From: JALEFZ01 sp964564415
GTDB taxonomy: Bacteria > Bacteroidota > Bacteroidia > J057
DNA: 64,000 nucleotides
Assembly: GCA_964564415.1 (NCBI GenBank)
Contig: CAZMAV010000015.1
Location: 58,744-122,743, forward strand
Reading direction: 5' to 3'
Position 1 is the stretch's first letter. Every line of letters begins with the position of its first letter. Shown piece after piece: positions 27,275 through 35,564 of this stretch. Below the pieces are notes generated by a model, which worked only from the letters and a program-made list of their open reading frames with translations, searched no databases and was not told where the DNA came from. Position numbers and translations under genes: made by a program.

Positions 27275-28078
27275 ATGAGACTTCTACCCATCATGCTGCT
27301 CCTCTGGAGCAGTTTGTTTACTTCCTTGCGGGCTCAATCTTTTTTTACCGGAACCCGGATATCCCCGGCACAAGAGGCTTATGACCAGGGCATAGCTGCT
27401 ATAGAAGAGGGCACTTGGGGACAGGCCCTGGAATATTTCGAGCAAGCCCTCCATAAGGATACGGCTTTTATCGATGCCCATATTGCACATGGCATTGCCT
27501 GCCGCCAACTGTACCGCCAAAACGAAGCCCTCAAGTCCTTCAACAAGGCCATTAATCTGTATCCTCGTTCCCTGCTCGCCCACGAGCAACTGGCCCTTCT
27601 ATACAAGGATATGGGGTTTTTTGAGGATGCTGCAGGGGTCTACAAGCAATTGCTGACCCATTATCCTGGTTATGCAGCAGGTTTTTCGGGATTGGCGGAG
27701 ACCTACTTCAGCTTGGGAGAAAAAAAATCAGAGGTAGAGTCTTCAGAGGCCATAGAGGCTTTCCGGGCTTCTATACAGGCTGCGGAGATGGGCATGAGCC
27801 TTTATCTTCGCACCGAAAACAACCGAAACGCCGCCGATCTTCGCTTACTTGCCGCAAGAGGCTACATGGAAATCGGTGATTATGGCAAAGCCCTCAAATA
27901 CATGAAAGCTAGCCGTCGACAACTCGAAGATAAGCCCTATTTTTACTATTATCTGGGCCTCTGCTACTTTAGAAAGGGGGACAAAGAAAAGGCAAGCGAA
28001 TACCTCGACCAGGCCCGATCCATGGGATATCGGGTGCCAGCATACCTGGAAAACCGCCTCAAAAACTGGAATGATTAA
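27275..28078 (+). CDS. Secreted TPR-repeat protein
   Basis: 267 residues. Signal peptide about 1-21 (LLLWSSLFTSLRAQ). The rest consists of about six tetratricopeptide-like repeats, for example WGQALEYFEQALHKDTAF, NEALKSFNKAINLYPRS and GDKEKASEYLDQARSMG. It probably acts as a periplasmic protein-interaction scaffold. It is followed at 7 nt by another small exported protein, so they likely share a transcript. It could be a distant counterpart of the TPR-bearing BatC in Bat operons, since DUF58 and BatD-like genes flank it, but there is no motif specific for BatC. Confidence 0.85.
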   Translation: MRLLPIMLLLWSSLFTSLRAQSFFTGTRISPAQEAYDQGIAAIEEGTWGQALEYFEQALHKDTAFIDAHIAHGIACRQLYRQNEALKSFNKAINLYPRSLLAHEQLALLYKDMGFFEDAAGVYKQLLTHYPGYAAGFSGLAETYFSLGEKKSEVESSEAIEAFRASIQAAEMGMSLYLRTENNRNAADLRLLAARGYMEIGDYGKALKYMKASRRQLEDKPYFYYYLGLCYFRKGDKEKASEYLDQARSMGYRVPAYLENRLKNWND

Positions 28079-28085
28079 GGAATCA

Positions 28086-28598
28086 ATGAAGGAAAGACTA
28101 GGCTTATTGCTGATTTTATTGACTTTGGCTGGGGTATGCAGGGGTCAGGAGCTACAACTTAAACTTATCGTACCCAGGTCCAGCCCGGAGGGAGACCGCG
28201 AAATATATCTTCCCCGATATCCCCGTATTCACGCCATGCTTACCAATGTATCCGACAAGAATTTGAGGCTGTGGAAAGATTGGAATTCCTGGGGCTGGGA
28301 CAACCTGATTCTCTACTGGTCGGCCGGAGGGGGAAAACCTCAAATGATACGAAAAATTCGCCCTGGTTATCTGGATGGGGACTTTTCTGACTTTTGGACC
28401 CTAAAAGCAGGTGAATCGCTTATCCTGGAGATCGACATGAGCACAGGTGAATGGGATGGCTTTCCCGATCTTTATGGGGAAAAGATTCCTGCCACCCTTT
28501 TTGCCATTTACCAAAACAAAGCCGACTTCCTCTCAAAGGAATTTGGAGTGTGGACCGGACAGGTAAAATCCTCAGAACTCAAGGTCATTTTTCGTTGA
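28086..28598 (+). CDS. Secreted hypothetical protein, 170 aa
   Basis: Unrecognised. The ATG at 28086 is preferred over 28071 because it gives a compact signal peptide (KERLGLLLILLTLAGVCRGQ) and avoids overlap with the upstream TPR gene. The mature part is beta-rich with many Trp (LRLWKDWNSWGWDNLILYW) and a pattern, HAMLTNVSDKNLRLW then SLILEIDMSTGEWDGF, like an Ig-fold or intracellular-proteinase-inhibitor-type beta sandwich. Its last 14 nt overlap the end of the convergent ubiX gene. Function unknown. Confidence 0.7.
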   Translation: MKERLGLLLILLTLAGVCRGQELQLKLIVPRSSPEGDREIYLPRYPRIHAMLTNVSDKNLRLWKDWNSWGWDNLILYWSAGGGKPQMIRKIRPGYLDGDFSDFWTLKAGESLILEIDMSTGEWDGFPDLYGEKIPATLFAIYQNKADFLSKEFGVWTGQVKSSELKVIFR

Positions 28599-29139
28599 CT
28601 CCCCATCGGTAAGTCTTGGGAGAAAGACCGATTTGATCCAAAGCACGGTGGACAACAGTATCTACAGCTTCTTCGAGATTCTGAGGTTTGCTGTAAAAGG
28701 AGGGAATCGCGGGCAGAATAAGTCCCCCAGCCAGGGTGAGGGTCCTCATATTTTCAATGTGAATAAGGTTAAAAGGCGTGTCCCTTACCACACAGATCAA
28801 TTGCCTTCTTTCTTTTAGGACTACATCAGCAGCCCGCGTGATCAAATCGTCGGAAAAACCGTGGGCGATTCTTCCGAGGGTACCCATCGAACAAGGAATG
28901 ATGACCATGTGCTCGAATTTTGCAGAACCCGAAGCAAAGGGCGCCCGATAATCGCTCCTGTCATAGACGGTGAAAGGAAAGTCCGGCCTGCCTCCCAACT
29001 CATGCTCCCATACGTCTGGCGCATTTTTTGACATGACAACACCGACTTCTACATCAGGAGTTTGGGATAAAAAATGAAGAAAGCGTTGAGCATAGATGCT
29101 TCCGCTGGCTCCGGTGATGGCTACGACTATCTTTTTCAT
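28585..29139 (-). CDS. ubiX: UbiX-family flavin prenyltransferase
   Basis: 184 residues, the normal size. UbiX attaches a dimethylallyl group to FMN, making the prenylated flavin cofactor used by UbiD-type decarboxylases. Signature features: the N-terminal VVAITGASGSIYAQRFL flavin-binding motif, the MVIIPCSMGTLGRIAHG segment containing the conserved Ser region, ADVVLKERRQLICVVRDTPFN and the NMRTLTLAGGLILPAIPSFYSKP stretch (read around residues 125-150). No ubiD gene is in the window. The start is only 5 nt from the nominal start of the divergent BatD-like gene, so that gene probably begins later. Confidence 0.95.
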   Translation of the reverse strand: MKKIVVAITGASGSIYAQRFLHFLSQTPDVEVGVVMSKNAPDVWEHELGGRPDFPFTVYDRSDYRAPFASGSAKFEHMVIIPCSMGTLGRIAHGFSDDLITRAADVVLKERRQLICVVRDTPFNLIHIENMRTLTLAGGLILPAIPSFYSKPQNLEEAVDTVVHRALDQIGLSPKTYRWGVNEK

Positions 29140-29144
29140 GAATA

Positions 29145-30233
29145 ATGGTTCAAATTCAGGTTACCAAAGGATTTTTTGCTAAATTCTCATTTTTGATTAT
29201 TCATCAAAATTATCCCCTCTTGCTAAGACATTTTTTCGTACTCATTTGTTTCATACTTACCTTCATTCCCCTGCAAGGACAGGTATCTGTAGCTCGCTGG
29301 CAGATGAAAAAAGGCGGCGTATTTGCCGGTGAAAGCTTTCCCCTTGGGTTGAGAATTTTCCTATCCGGAGAGAGGGATGCCGTGTTTTCCCCTTCCGATG
29401 ATATGCTGGATCGGGTACGCCAGCACCTTTTCTCTCTTGGGTTTATTATAGCTGTGGAGAATGACAGCCTCGTCCCTCAGATCGAAAGCAATGAAAAAGT
29501 ACTCAGCTCTCTTGTTTGGGAAGGAGCGGTCTTCCATCCTGATCCCGGAACTTACACGCTGAGCAAGGGCCTAGAGGACAGACTCCACATCGGTCCTGAC
29601 GCTGCTTCTTTGGACCGGAAGATTCCCCTGCGATTCCTTCCCCTCGCTATCGAAGTTCTTGCCCTACCCGAAAGCCGATTGCCCGAATCCTGGAGCATCG
29701 GAAGTTTTACTATGGAGCATCGCCTCAACAAAGGGAGCTACCTCACCGGGGAGCCCATCCTATTGGACATTAGCATAAAAGGTAGGGGGGGACTCAGCTC
29801 AATCTCAGCTCCCCGCCTCCCCTACATCCGGGAGTTTTTGGTCTACGATCCCCAATCCGAACTTGATATCAGGATTTTGGAGAATTCAGTTGTAGGTAAG
29901 AAAACCTTCCACTATACTCTGACAGCAGCTTATGAAGGCGATTATGCGCTGGGACCAGTTCGGTTTTATTACTTTGACCCTGGTCTTCAAGCTTACGACT
30001 CTCTCAGGATCGACCGCATCACAATCAGGGTAAGGGGAAAAGATATTCCGCAATTGGTAGACGTCAATGCCCTGGATAATTTTTACCGTGATGCCTTCTC
30101 CCGAGCCTCAGATGAGCGTAAACTCCCCTTCAAGTACGCTTCTATTATCATTTGGTCCAGTACGGGCATGATTATCCTCCTCCTCCTTTATGGATTTTTG
30201 AGGGAAATCATTCGCAAGCGTCAACGCTCTTGA
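29145..30233 (+). CDS. BatD-like membrane protein (N-terminal start uncertain)
   Basis: 362 residues from the first ATG. The signal peptide (RHFFVLICFILTFIPLQGQ) lies about 28 residues in, and the ATG is only 5 nt from the divergent ubiX start, so the TTG at 29220 is a plausible true start. The region about 195-300 matches BatD beta modules: LNKGSYLTGEPILLDISIKG, then VVGKKTFHYTLTAAYEGDY and LGPVRFYYFDPGLQAYDSL. A transmembrane helix (about 333-352) precedes a short basic tail (RKRQRS), so the large domain is periplasmic. BatD proteins accompany MoxR/DUF58/BatA-C proteins in Bacteroidota, and a DUF58 gene lies 2 kb upstream. Exact role unknown. Confidence 0.75.
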   Translation: MVQIQVTKGFFAKFSFLIIHQNYPLLLRHFFVLICFILTFIPLQGQVSVARWQMKKGGVFAGESFPLGLRIFLSGERDAVFSPSDDMLDRVRQHLFSLGFIIAVENDSLVPQIESNEKVLSSLVWEGAVFHPDPGTYTLSKGLEDRLHIGPDAASLDRKIPLRFLPLAIEVLALPESRLPESWSIGSFTMEHRLNKGSYLTGEPILLDISIKGRGGLSSISAPRLPYIREFLVYDPQSELDIRILENSVVGKKTFHYTLTAAYEGDYALGPVRFYYFDPGLQAYDSLRIDRITIRVRGKDIPQLVDVNALDNFYRDAFSRASDERKLPFKYASIIIWSSTGMIILLLLYGFLREIIRKRQRS

Positions 30234-30238
30234 TTTTT

Positions 30239-32161
30239 TTATTGCCTGATCAATTTTCTACCCAGATGTTGGTCCCCTTGCCAAAGATCAAGAAAATATT
30301 TGCCCCGGGGCAGGGAAGCCAGTTCCAACCTATTTTCATTTCTTTCACCCCCAGGCGTCCAACTCCCCTGCTTCACTATTTGACCCATTTGATTGGAAAT
30401 TCTGTAACCTACCCGCACATTAGGATTACAGCGGTAGGTTAGTTTTATAAAATCCCTGAAAGGATTAGGGCCCAAAGATAGGACTTCAAAAGGAGGGAGA
30501 CCTTGATCTCTAGCCTTGGTGGAGGCTTTCAATTCTAACACCTCAGACCGGTTGACTTCTCCATTCCACCGGATTTCTCTTATTTGATAAAAGGAATGCC
30601 CTACCAGAGGCTGGTGATCTACCAGTTCAAAATACATAGAATCCTCCTGATAGGCCACATGGACCTTTGCCTTCATGAGTTCGTAGAGATGTTCGGGACT
30701 AGTCCCTCTAAAAAGGAGAAAGTGCCGGGCGTAGCTGCTGTCCTCCATCTGCCATCGTATGGTATTTCTATGACCTCCGAATATTCCCTCCAATTGGCTA
30801 AATCCAGGGGCAGGTATGTCCTTTTCCTTCAGTAAGACAGCATTCTCTCCATCCAGTAGAATTGACCTGAAGTCAAGATGGCTCACCTGATTGGGAGGAC
30901 AGCCGAGGTCCTGGCTGTTGCCCCTATATCCATAGCCCTCTGAATCGAAGGTTCCGTAGTCGATACAAATGACCCCGTCCCCCAGGTTCATCCCAACAGT
31001 GGCTGCCGATCCACCCAAACCTCCTTCCCCACCCGAGGAAGATCCTGTCGTCCATTCCATATCCCCATAGTTGAGAATGACCGTCGTGGCCGGAGGAAGC
31101 AAACGATTACTTATGTTTTTAAGACTGCCATCTGTCAAAATAAGTTGAAAGGTATTTCTTCGATCGCAGTCTTCTTCGCATCCGAAATAAGCTACCTCAA
31201 TCCAATCCACGATCAAATAATGGCCTTCCGGATCTCGGAAATAAAGGATTTCTCCTCCTTTGCTAATGTCAACATCCCCAAAAAAGGGAGCGATCATCTT
31301 AGGGCCTGAAAGACAAAAGGCTTCTGGCGTGTAGATAACGTAAGACTCTTCGAAACTGACGTTTCCATTAGAGTTGATAAAGACATTTTGATAGCTATCT
31401 CCAAAGAAACTGTAGGTAAAGCCCAGGGCGATCTTCTCTCCACAGTCATCACATGCGGTATGCCGATTGAATACTTCATATTCAACCTCTTGCCCATGAA
31501 TATCCGTGTGGGGGGCTATCCAAAAATCGGCCGGTGAAGCGAGGGCTTTGCAATCGGAGAGGCAGGCTTCCGGGGATTCTCCTGGATCACAGATTCCATT
31601 GCCACAGATAACACTTGAAGCGTTTAGGCAGATGTTGTCCAGGCCCATGCCCCAGGCCCAACTTCCCTCGTCGTCGTAGATAAAGCGAAACTGAAAGGAA
31701 TTTCCATCTATCCCTTTGAGGTCCACCCCTATCCTTCCCGAAAAGTCTTCGTCAAGAAAATAGATTTCCTCCCAGTCCCGGCCATCCCAGACTTCCATCT
31801 TAAAAAAGCTTTTTCCCTCAAACTCCTGAAAGAGGAGATCAAATTCCAAGGTAACTCCCCCGGGATAGGCATCCAAGTTAAAAAAGGGACTGTAAAAAGC
31901 TGCCTTCCCAATGTCATCCCTGACTTCATCATTGACATAAAGCCAATTGCCTTTTCCGGGATTGGCGTAGTATCCAATCTTTCCCTGGTCAAGCTGCCAA
32001 CTACCCCCATCCGAGGGTGGGTCAAGCTCCCATCCTCCTGCCAGCCCTGATTCAAAGTCCAACCAAGCCAGGGTGTCCCTTTCAAGTCCCGGACACTGAC
32101 CCAGCAGGGTAGTCGGAATCCAAAAAATCAGGAGTACAGGTAGAATCAGTCGGTATATCAT
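30239..32161 (-). CDS. Modular surface protein: jelly-roll, Cys-rich motif, NIDO-like domain, T9SS signal
   Basis: 640 residues from ATG 32161, chosen over the longer TTG frame because it starts the signal peptide (MIYRLILPVLLIFWIPTTLL). A MAM/concanavalin-like beta module (about 25-175) is followed by a compact cysteine motif (CGNGICDPGESPEACLSDC). A nidogen-like domain comes next (about 205-400; FSFEES-like NGNVSFEESYVIY, MIAPFFGDVDIS, FQLILTDGS, VILNYGDMEW), then an Ig/Fn-like stretch, and a T9SS type A sorting domain (about 565-640; LGPNPFRDFIKLTY and LPRGKYFLDLW). It is most likely a cell-surface or secreted adhesive protein. Domain names are from motif reading. It shares an operon-like arrangement with the upstream small membrane protein. 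Confidence 0.82.
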   Translation of the reverse strand: MIYRLILPVLLIFWIPTTLLGQCPGLERDTLAWLDFESGLAGGWELDPPSDGGSWQLDQGKIGYYANPGKGNWLYVNDEVRDDIGKAAFYSPFFNLDAYPGGVTLEFDLLFQEFEGKSFFKMEVWDGRDWEEIYFLDEDFSGRIGVDLKGIDGNSFQFRFIYDDEGSWAWGMGLDNICLNASSVICGNGICDPGESPEACLSDCKALASPADFWIAPHTDIHGQEVEYEVFNRHTACDDCGEKIALGFTYSFFGDSYQNVFINSNGNVSFEESYVIYTPEAFCLSGPKMIAPFFGDVDISKGGEILYFRDPEGHYLIVDWIEVAYFGCEEDCDRRNTFQLILTDGSLKNISNRLLPPATTVILNYGDMEWTTGSSSGGEGGLGGSAATVGMNLGDGVICIDYGTFDSEGYGYRGNSQDLGCPPNQVSHLDFRSILLDGENAVLLKEKDIPAPGFSQLEGIFGGHRNTIRWQMEDSSYARHFLLFRGTSPEHLYELMKAKVHVAYQEDSMYFELVDHQPLVGHSFYQIREIRWNGEVNRSEVLELKASTKARDQGLPPFEVLSLGPNPFRDFIKLTYRCNPNVRVGYRISNQMGQIVKQGSWTPGGERNENRLELASLPRGKYFLDLWQGDQHLGRKLIRQ

Positions 32162-32199
32162 GTATGGACACATTCGGGGAAATGATTGGGAGGTAATCC

Positions 32200-32628
32200 T
32201 CAATGGCGAACATTCTCTGTGGCCGATAATCTGGCCATCCGGGTCTTGATTGTTACTATACGCTGCTCATAAAGGGCGGCGTCAAATTCTTCCTCTCCTT
32301 TATGTAGCCTGAGGCGAAGTTCAAGGTCCTCCAATTGCCTGTAGCCTTCAAGTTCTGCCTTCCTTAGACTCCTCTCCTCCTTTTCTTCCAAACTGAGCTT
32401 TTTCTTTGACTCCAGCTCTCTAAGTCGCTCTGACAATTGCCCGATTTCTTCCTTCCTCCCCTCGGCCTCAAGGCCCTTTACGGAAATGATCCTAACCCTG
32501 GCTTTTACCTCGCTTTCCTTTTCTTTCGACTGAAAGGTGTAGAGAAAAAACATCGACATCAACATGGCAATAACCAGGTTGGGAAGCCACTTCAATTCCT
32601 GTTTTTGATTTATATCTAAATGGGACAT
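32200..32628 (-). CDS. Single-pass membrane protein with charged coiled coil, 142 aa
   Basis: Unrecognised. Starting at ATG 32628 gives a short cytoplasmic N-terminus (SHLDINQKQELKW), one transmembrane helix (about 15-33, LPNLVIAMLMSMFFLYTF) and a long, highly charged helical tail (EKEERSLRKAELEGYRQLEDLELRL) predicted as coiled coil. Upstream in-frame sequence to 32733 is less protein-like. It is on the same strand as the NIDO-like/T9SS gene and ends 38 nt before that gene's preferred start, suggesting co-transcription. Function unknown. Confidence 0.6.
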   Translation of the reverse strand: MSHLDINQKQELKWLPNLVIAMLMSMFFLYTFQSKEKESEVKARVRIISVKGLEAEGRKEEIGQLSERLRELESKKKLSLEEKEERSLRKAELEGYRQLEDLELRLRLHKGEEEFDAALYEQRIVTIKTRMARLSATENVRH

Positions 32629-32885
32629 TTGATCCAAGATTGAATGATATACGACTAAATCGCTGTAAGCCTTAGTATGGGCCCAATCTAGATAAAGAAT
32701 ATTTAATATTGGAATTAAAATAAAGTCATACATTACATTTTCTGAAACAAATAGATGTGGCCATATAATTCATTTATTCCCTAACATTTTATTCGGTTTT
32801 GCTCTTTGTTTGATGAACTTTACTCCGAATCCAAGGGACAGGGGCCGGAATATTCAGGCAGTCAGGTGATTCAATTATCTTTTAC

Positions 32886-35237
32886 ATGAGACAAATGAAG
32901 GTCAGGACAGGCATCTTTATATTTATATTCTTATTTACTTTCGTAGGCCTTAAGGGCCAGGATGATCTTCGCTTCTATGCGCTGGATGTGATAGCTGGAG
33001 ATACCCTTACTTTTTTAACTATGGAAAAGGAGTCAGGAGATGAGTCTCAGCTTCAATCCGGGAATGAAGGCAGATTCATTTATCCGTATGCTGGGGAAGA
33101 GGGGCTCTCGAACAATCAAATCCCATTCAGCATTAAGGGATATAGGCTACTACGGGTATTACCCGACTTAAAGGATGGCCAGCCTGGACAGGTATTTATT
33201 CTTTACCTGGAACCCAAAACTTATCAATTAAAAGAGGTGCTTCTCCCTGCATCCCTCAAAAATAACTTATCCAGCCCCAGCATCAGCTACCTGGACAAGG
33301 AAGACCTGAGGCGGGACAACCAACTGAGCATTGCCCCTGTTCTCAATCGGGTACCCGGAGTCTACATGCACATGGGGACCCTAAATACCTCCCGGCTAAC
33401 GATCAGAGGCATTGGGGCCAGAAGTCTTTTTTCAACCACCAAGGTAAAGGCTTACCTGGACAACATACCTCTGACCACCGGAGATGGCGAAACCACCATA
33501 GAAGACCTAGACCTGCCTTTTATCGACAATGTAAGGGTCATCAGAGGGCCCGGTTCAAGCCTTTTTGGTGCAGGACTGGGGGGAGTTCTCCTGATGGAAA
33601 GCGATGCAGGAGGTTTTCGGGAAAATAGCCTTAGCGCACTCCTCCAACAGGGCTCATTTGGCTTGCAAAGAGCCAGCCTGGGAGTGAATACCGGAGTCGA
33701 AAACAGCAGCCTTGGCCTACATGTGGGTTACCTCCACAGCGACGGATGGCGAGAAAACAACCGCTATGATCGTTTTCAGGCCAGTCTCCAGGGAAGGTTC
33801 GTCATTGATGAACATTCCTACCTTAGCATATTGGCAACCTTTTTGGATGTCAAGGGATTTATTCCCTCTTCGCTGGACAGCAGTGATTTTGCCTCAGCAC
33901 CAGAGAAGGCAGCATTTACCTGGAATCAAACCCAGGGCAATGAGGATTACATCAAAGGTCTGCTTGGGATTACCTATGCCAGGGAGTTAAATCCCAATTG
34001 GACCCTCAAAACCAGCTTTCCCCTTAGTTTCAGGGGCAACGACGAGCTGCGGCCCTTCAATTTTCTCAGAGAAAGCTCCCTTACCCTGGGAAACCGAAGT
34101 GTCCTGGAGGGAGGATTTAAGCTCCTGGGCCGGGAAGTCGAGCTTTTTGTAGGAGAGGAAAGTTTTCAGGAATTTTACAGCTGGCAGACCTACGAAAATG
34201 TGGAAGGAAAAGGAGATATCGCTGGACAGTTGAGCGACAATCGGGAGCAGCGCCGCTACATCAATGGGTTTTTCCAGGCGGGATGGAAATTTCAGCCCTC
34301 CTGGCAACTTCTGGCAGGTGCCAATCTCAACAAAACCTGGTATCGCTATGAAGATTTTTTCTTTGAAGATGGCATAGACCTATCAGGCGAATATGCCTTT
34401 CAGGCCCAGGTTTCCCCCAGGCTGGTCCTTCAGTATCGTCCCTATTCTGACCACCTGCTCTCCGCCCAACTTAGCCAGGGCTTCTCCCCTCCCCTGCTGG
34501 CTGAGACCCTTACCCCTGAGGGGCAGATCAACCCTGAAATCCGTCCCGAATCAGGATGGAACATCGAACTGGGTGCCAAAGGACAGTTTTCATCCGCTTC
34601 CGGTAATTCCTGGACCTTTTCCTATGGAATTACGACCTATCTTTTATTGGCCCAGGATCTCCTCGTACCGAGAAGGGTGGGCAATGATCAGTTTGTAGGG
34701 ATCAATGCCGGTAGGACCCGCCATGCGGGGCTGGAATCTGAATTCGAAGGCCGGATCTCTTTGGGAAGAAGGAGCGACCTGCAGCTCTGGGGCCAATATA
34801 CATTCATGGACCAGCGCTTTGTCGAATTTTCAGATGAAGAAGAGGGCGAGGTCTACGATGGAAATGCCATTTCGGGGCTTCCCCCTAACCAGGCAAGTCT
34901 GGGAACCGAGTGGATTTATTCCCTGGGAAAGATAAAAAGCCAATGGAAAGTTGCCATCAACGGTCAGTTTGTAGACCGAATGCCTTTACGCAACGACAAC
35001 AAAAGCTTTTCGGAGCCTTATCAGGTGTGGAATGCCAAGACATCCTGGACCCAGTTGATCAAGGGCCAATCCCTGAGCCTGGGAGCAGGGATTCAAAATA
35101 TCTTCGACGCTTCTTATGCTTCTATGATCCTGGTCAATGCCGGAAGTTTTGGAGGGAATGATCCCCGGTATTACTATCCGGCCATGCCTAGAAATTATTA
35201 CATAGAGCTAAGGCTTTCCCTCTCTCAAAGAAAATAG
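32886..35237 (+). CDS. TonB-dependent outer-membrane receptor (siderophore/vitamin type)
   Basis: 783 residues. Signal peptide about 1-24 (GIFIFIFLFTFVGLKGQ); ATG 32895 is an alternative start three codons in. A short N-terminal domain that looks like a reduced carboxypeptidase-regulatory fold is followed by the plug (about 130-245; LSIAPVLNRVPGVYMHMGT, LTIRGIGARSLFSTTKVKAYL, VRVIRGPGSSLFGAGLGGVL) and a barrel ending in an aromatic-rich strand (YYIELRLSLSQRK). Its motifs match the FecA/FhuA/BtuB-like group, but the ligand cannot be told. The promoter is presumably in the AT-rich 257 nt upstream, shared divergently with the small membrane protein gene. Single gene; no partner transporter is next to it. 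Confidence 0.93.
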   Translation: MRQMKVRTGIFIFIFLFTFVGLKGQDDLRFYALDVIAGDTLTFLTMEKESGDESQLQSGNEGRFIYPYAGEEGLSNNQIPFSIKGYRLLRVLPDLKDGQPGQVFILYLEPKTYQLKEVLLPASLKNNLSSPSISYLDKEDLRRDNQLSIAPVLNRVPGVYMHMGTLNTSRLTIRGIGARSLFSTTKVKAYLDNIPLTTGDGETTIEDLDLPFIDNVRVIRGPGSSLFGAGLGGVLLMESDAGGFRENSLSALLQQGSFGLQRASLGVNTGVENSSLGLHVGYLHSDGWRENNRYDRFQASLQGRFVIDEHSYLSILATFLDVKGFIPSSLDSSDFASAPEKAAFTWNQTQGNEDYIKGLLGITYARELNPNWTLKTSFPLSFRGNDELRPFNFLRESSLTLGNRSVLEGGFKLLGREVELFVGEESFQEFYSWQTYENVEGKGDIAGQLSDNREQRRYINGFFQAGWKFQPSWQLLAGANLNKTWYRYEDFFFEDGIDLSGEYAFQAQVSPRLVLQYRPYSDHLLSAQLSQGFSPPLLAETLTPEGQINPEIRPESGWNIELGAKGQFSSASGNSWTFSYGITTYLLLAQDLLVPRRVGNDQFVGINAGRTRHAGLESEFEGRISLGRRSDLQLWGQYTFMDQRFVEFSDEEEGEVYDGNAISGLPPNQASLGTEWIYSLGKIKSQWKVAINGQFVDRMPLRNDNKSFSEPYQVWNAKTSWTQLIKGQSLSLGAGIQNIFDASYASMILVNAGSFGGNDPRYYYPAMPRNYYIELRLSLSQRK

Positions 35238-35269
35238 AAGGAGGGGTTTTTAGAACTCGATTTTTTAAC

Positions 35270-35277
35270 TATCTTTG
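35270..35277 (+). promoter_or_regulatory. Bacteroidota-type -7 promoter element
   Basis: TATCTTTG matches the TAnnTTTG -7 consensus exactly and lies 28 nt upstream of the ATG of the small basic protein. No exact TTTG -33 box is found at the usual distance. Confidence 0.6.
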
Positions 35278-35305
35278 CCTTCCCATTTAAGGAAGTGGTA
35301 GAGTT

Positions 35306-35488
35306 ATGAGCAAAAAATTTTCAACCAAGAAATTTAGGCTGCGTTCAAGAGCTGAGAAAAGAAGGTTCAGCCTCAAAGTGGCTCCCAAGACTTTTGGACT
35401 GAAGAAGACTCAGCAGGACAAAAATCGCGATGTTCTCCTCAAATTGGAGTCCAAAGTAAAAGAAATTCAAGCCAAGCAAGAGGCTTAA
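35306..35488 (+). CDS. Small highly basic protein, 60 aa
   Basis: Unrecognised 60-residue protein, very rich in Lys and Arg (KKFSTKKFRLRSRAEKRRF at the start) with a C-terminal helix (LKLESKVKEIQAKQEA). Such composition suggests binding to RNA, the ribosome or DNA. It has its own -7 promoter element (35270) and an intrinsic terminator (35525-35558), so it is very likely a real, separately transcribed gene. It is convergent with the cold-shock/DUF3825 gene. No homology claim is made. Confidence 0.75.
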   Translation: MSKKFSTKKFRLRSRAEKRRFSLKVAPKTFGLKKTQQDKNRDVLLKLESKVKEIQAKQEA

Positions 35489-35524
35489 GGTACTCAGACC
35501 TTTGCTTAGAAGGCTTATAATATA

Positions 35525-35558
35525 TGCTGCATGCCCTTCTGGGGCTTGCAGTATTTTT
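35525..35558 (+). terminator. Rho-independent terminator of the small basic protein gene
   Basis: Arms 35525-35536 (TGCTGCATGCCC) and 35542-35553 (GGGCTTGCAGTA) pair over 12 positions with one mismatch and one G-U, followed by TTTTT. Confidence 0.85.
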
Positions 35559-35564
35559 GCTTTC

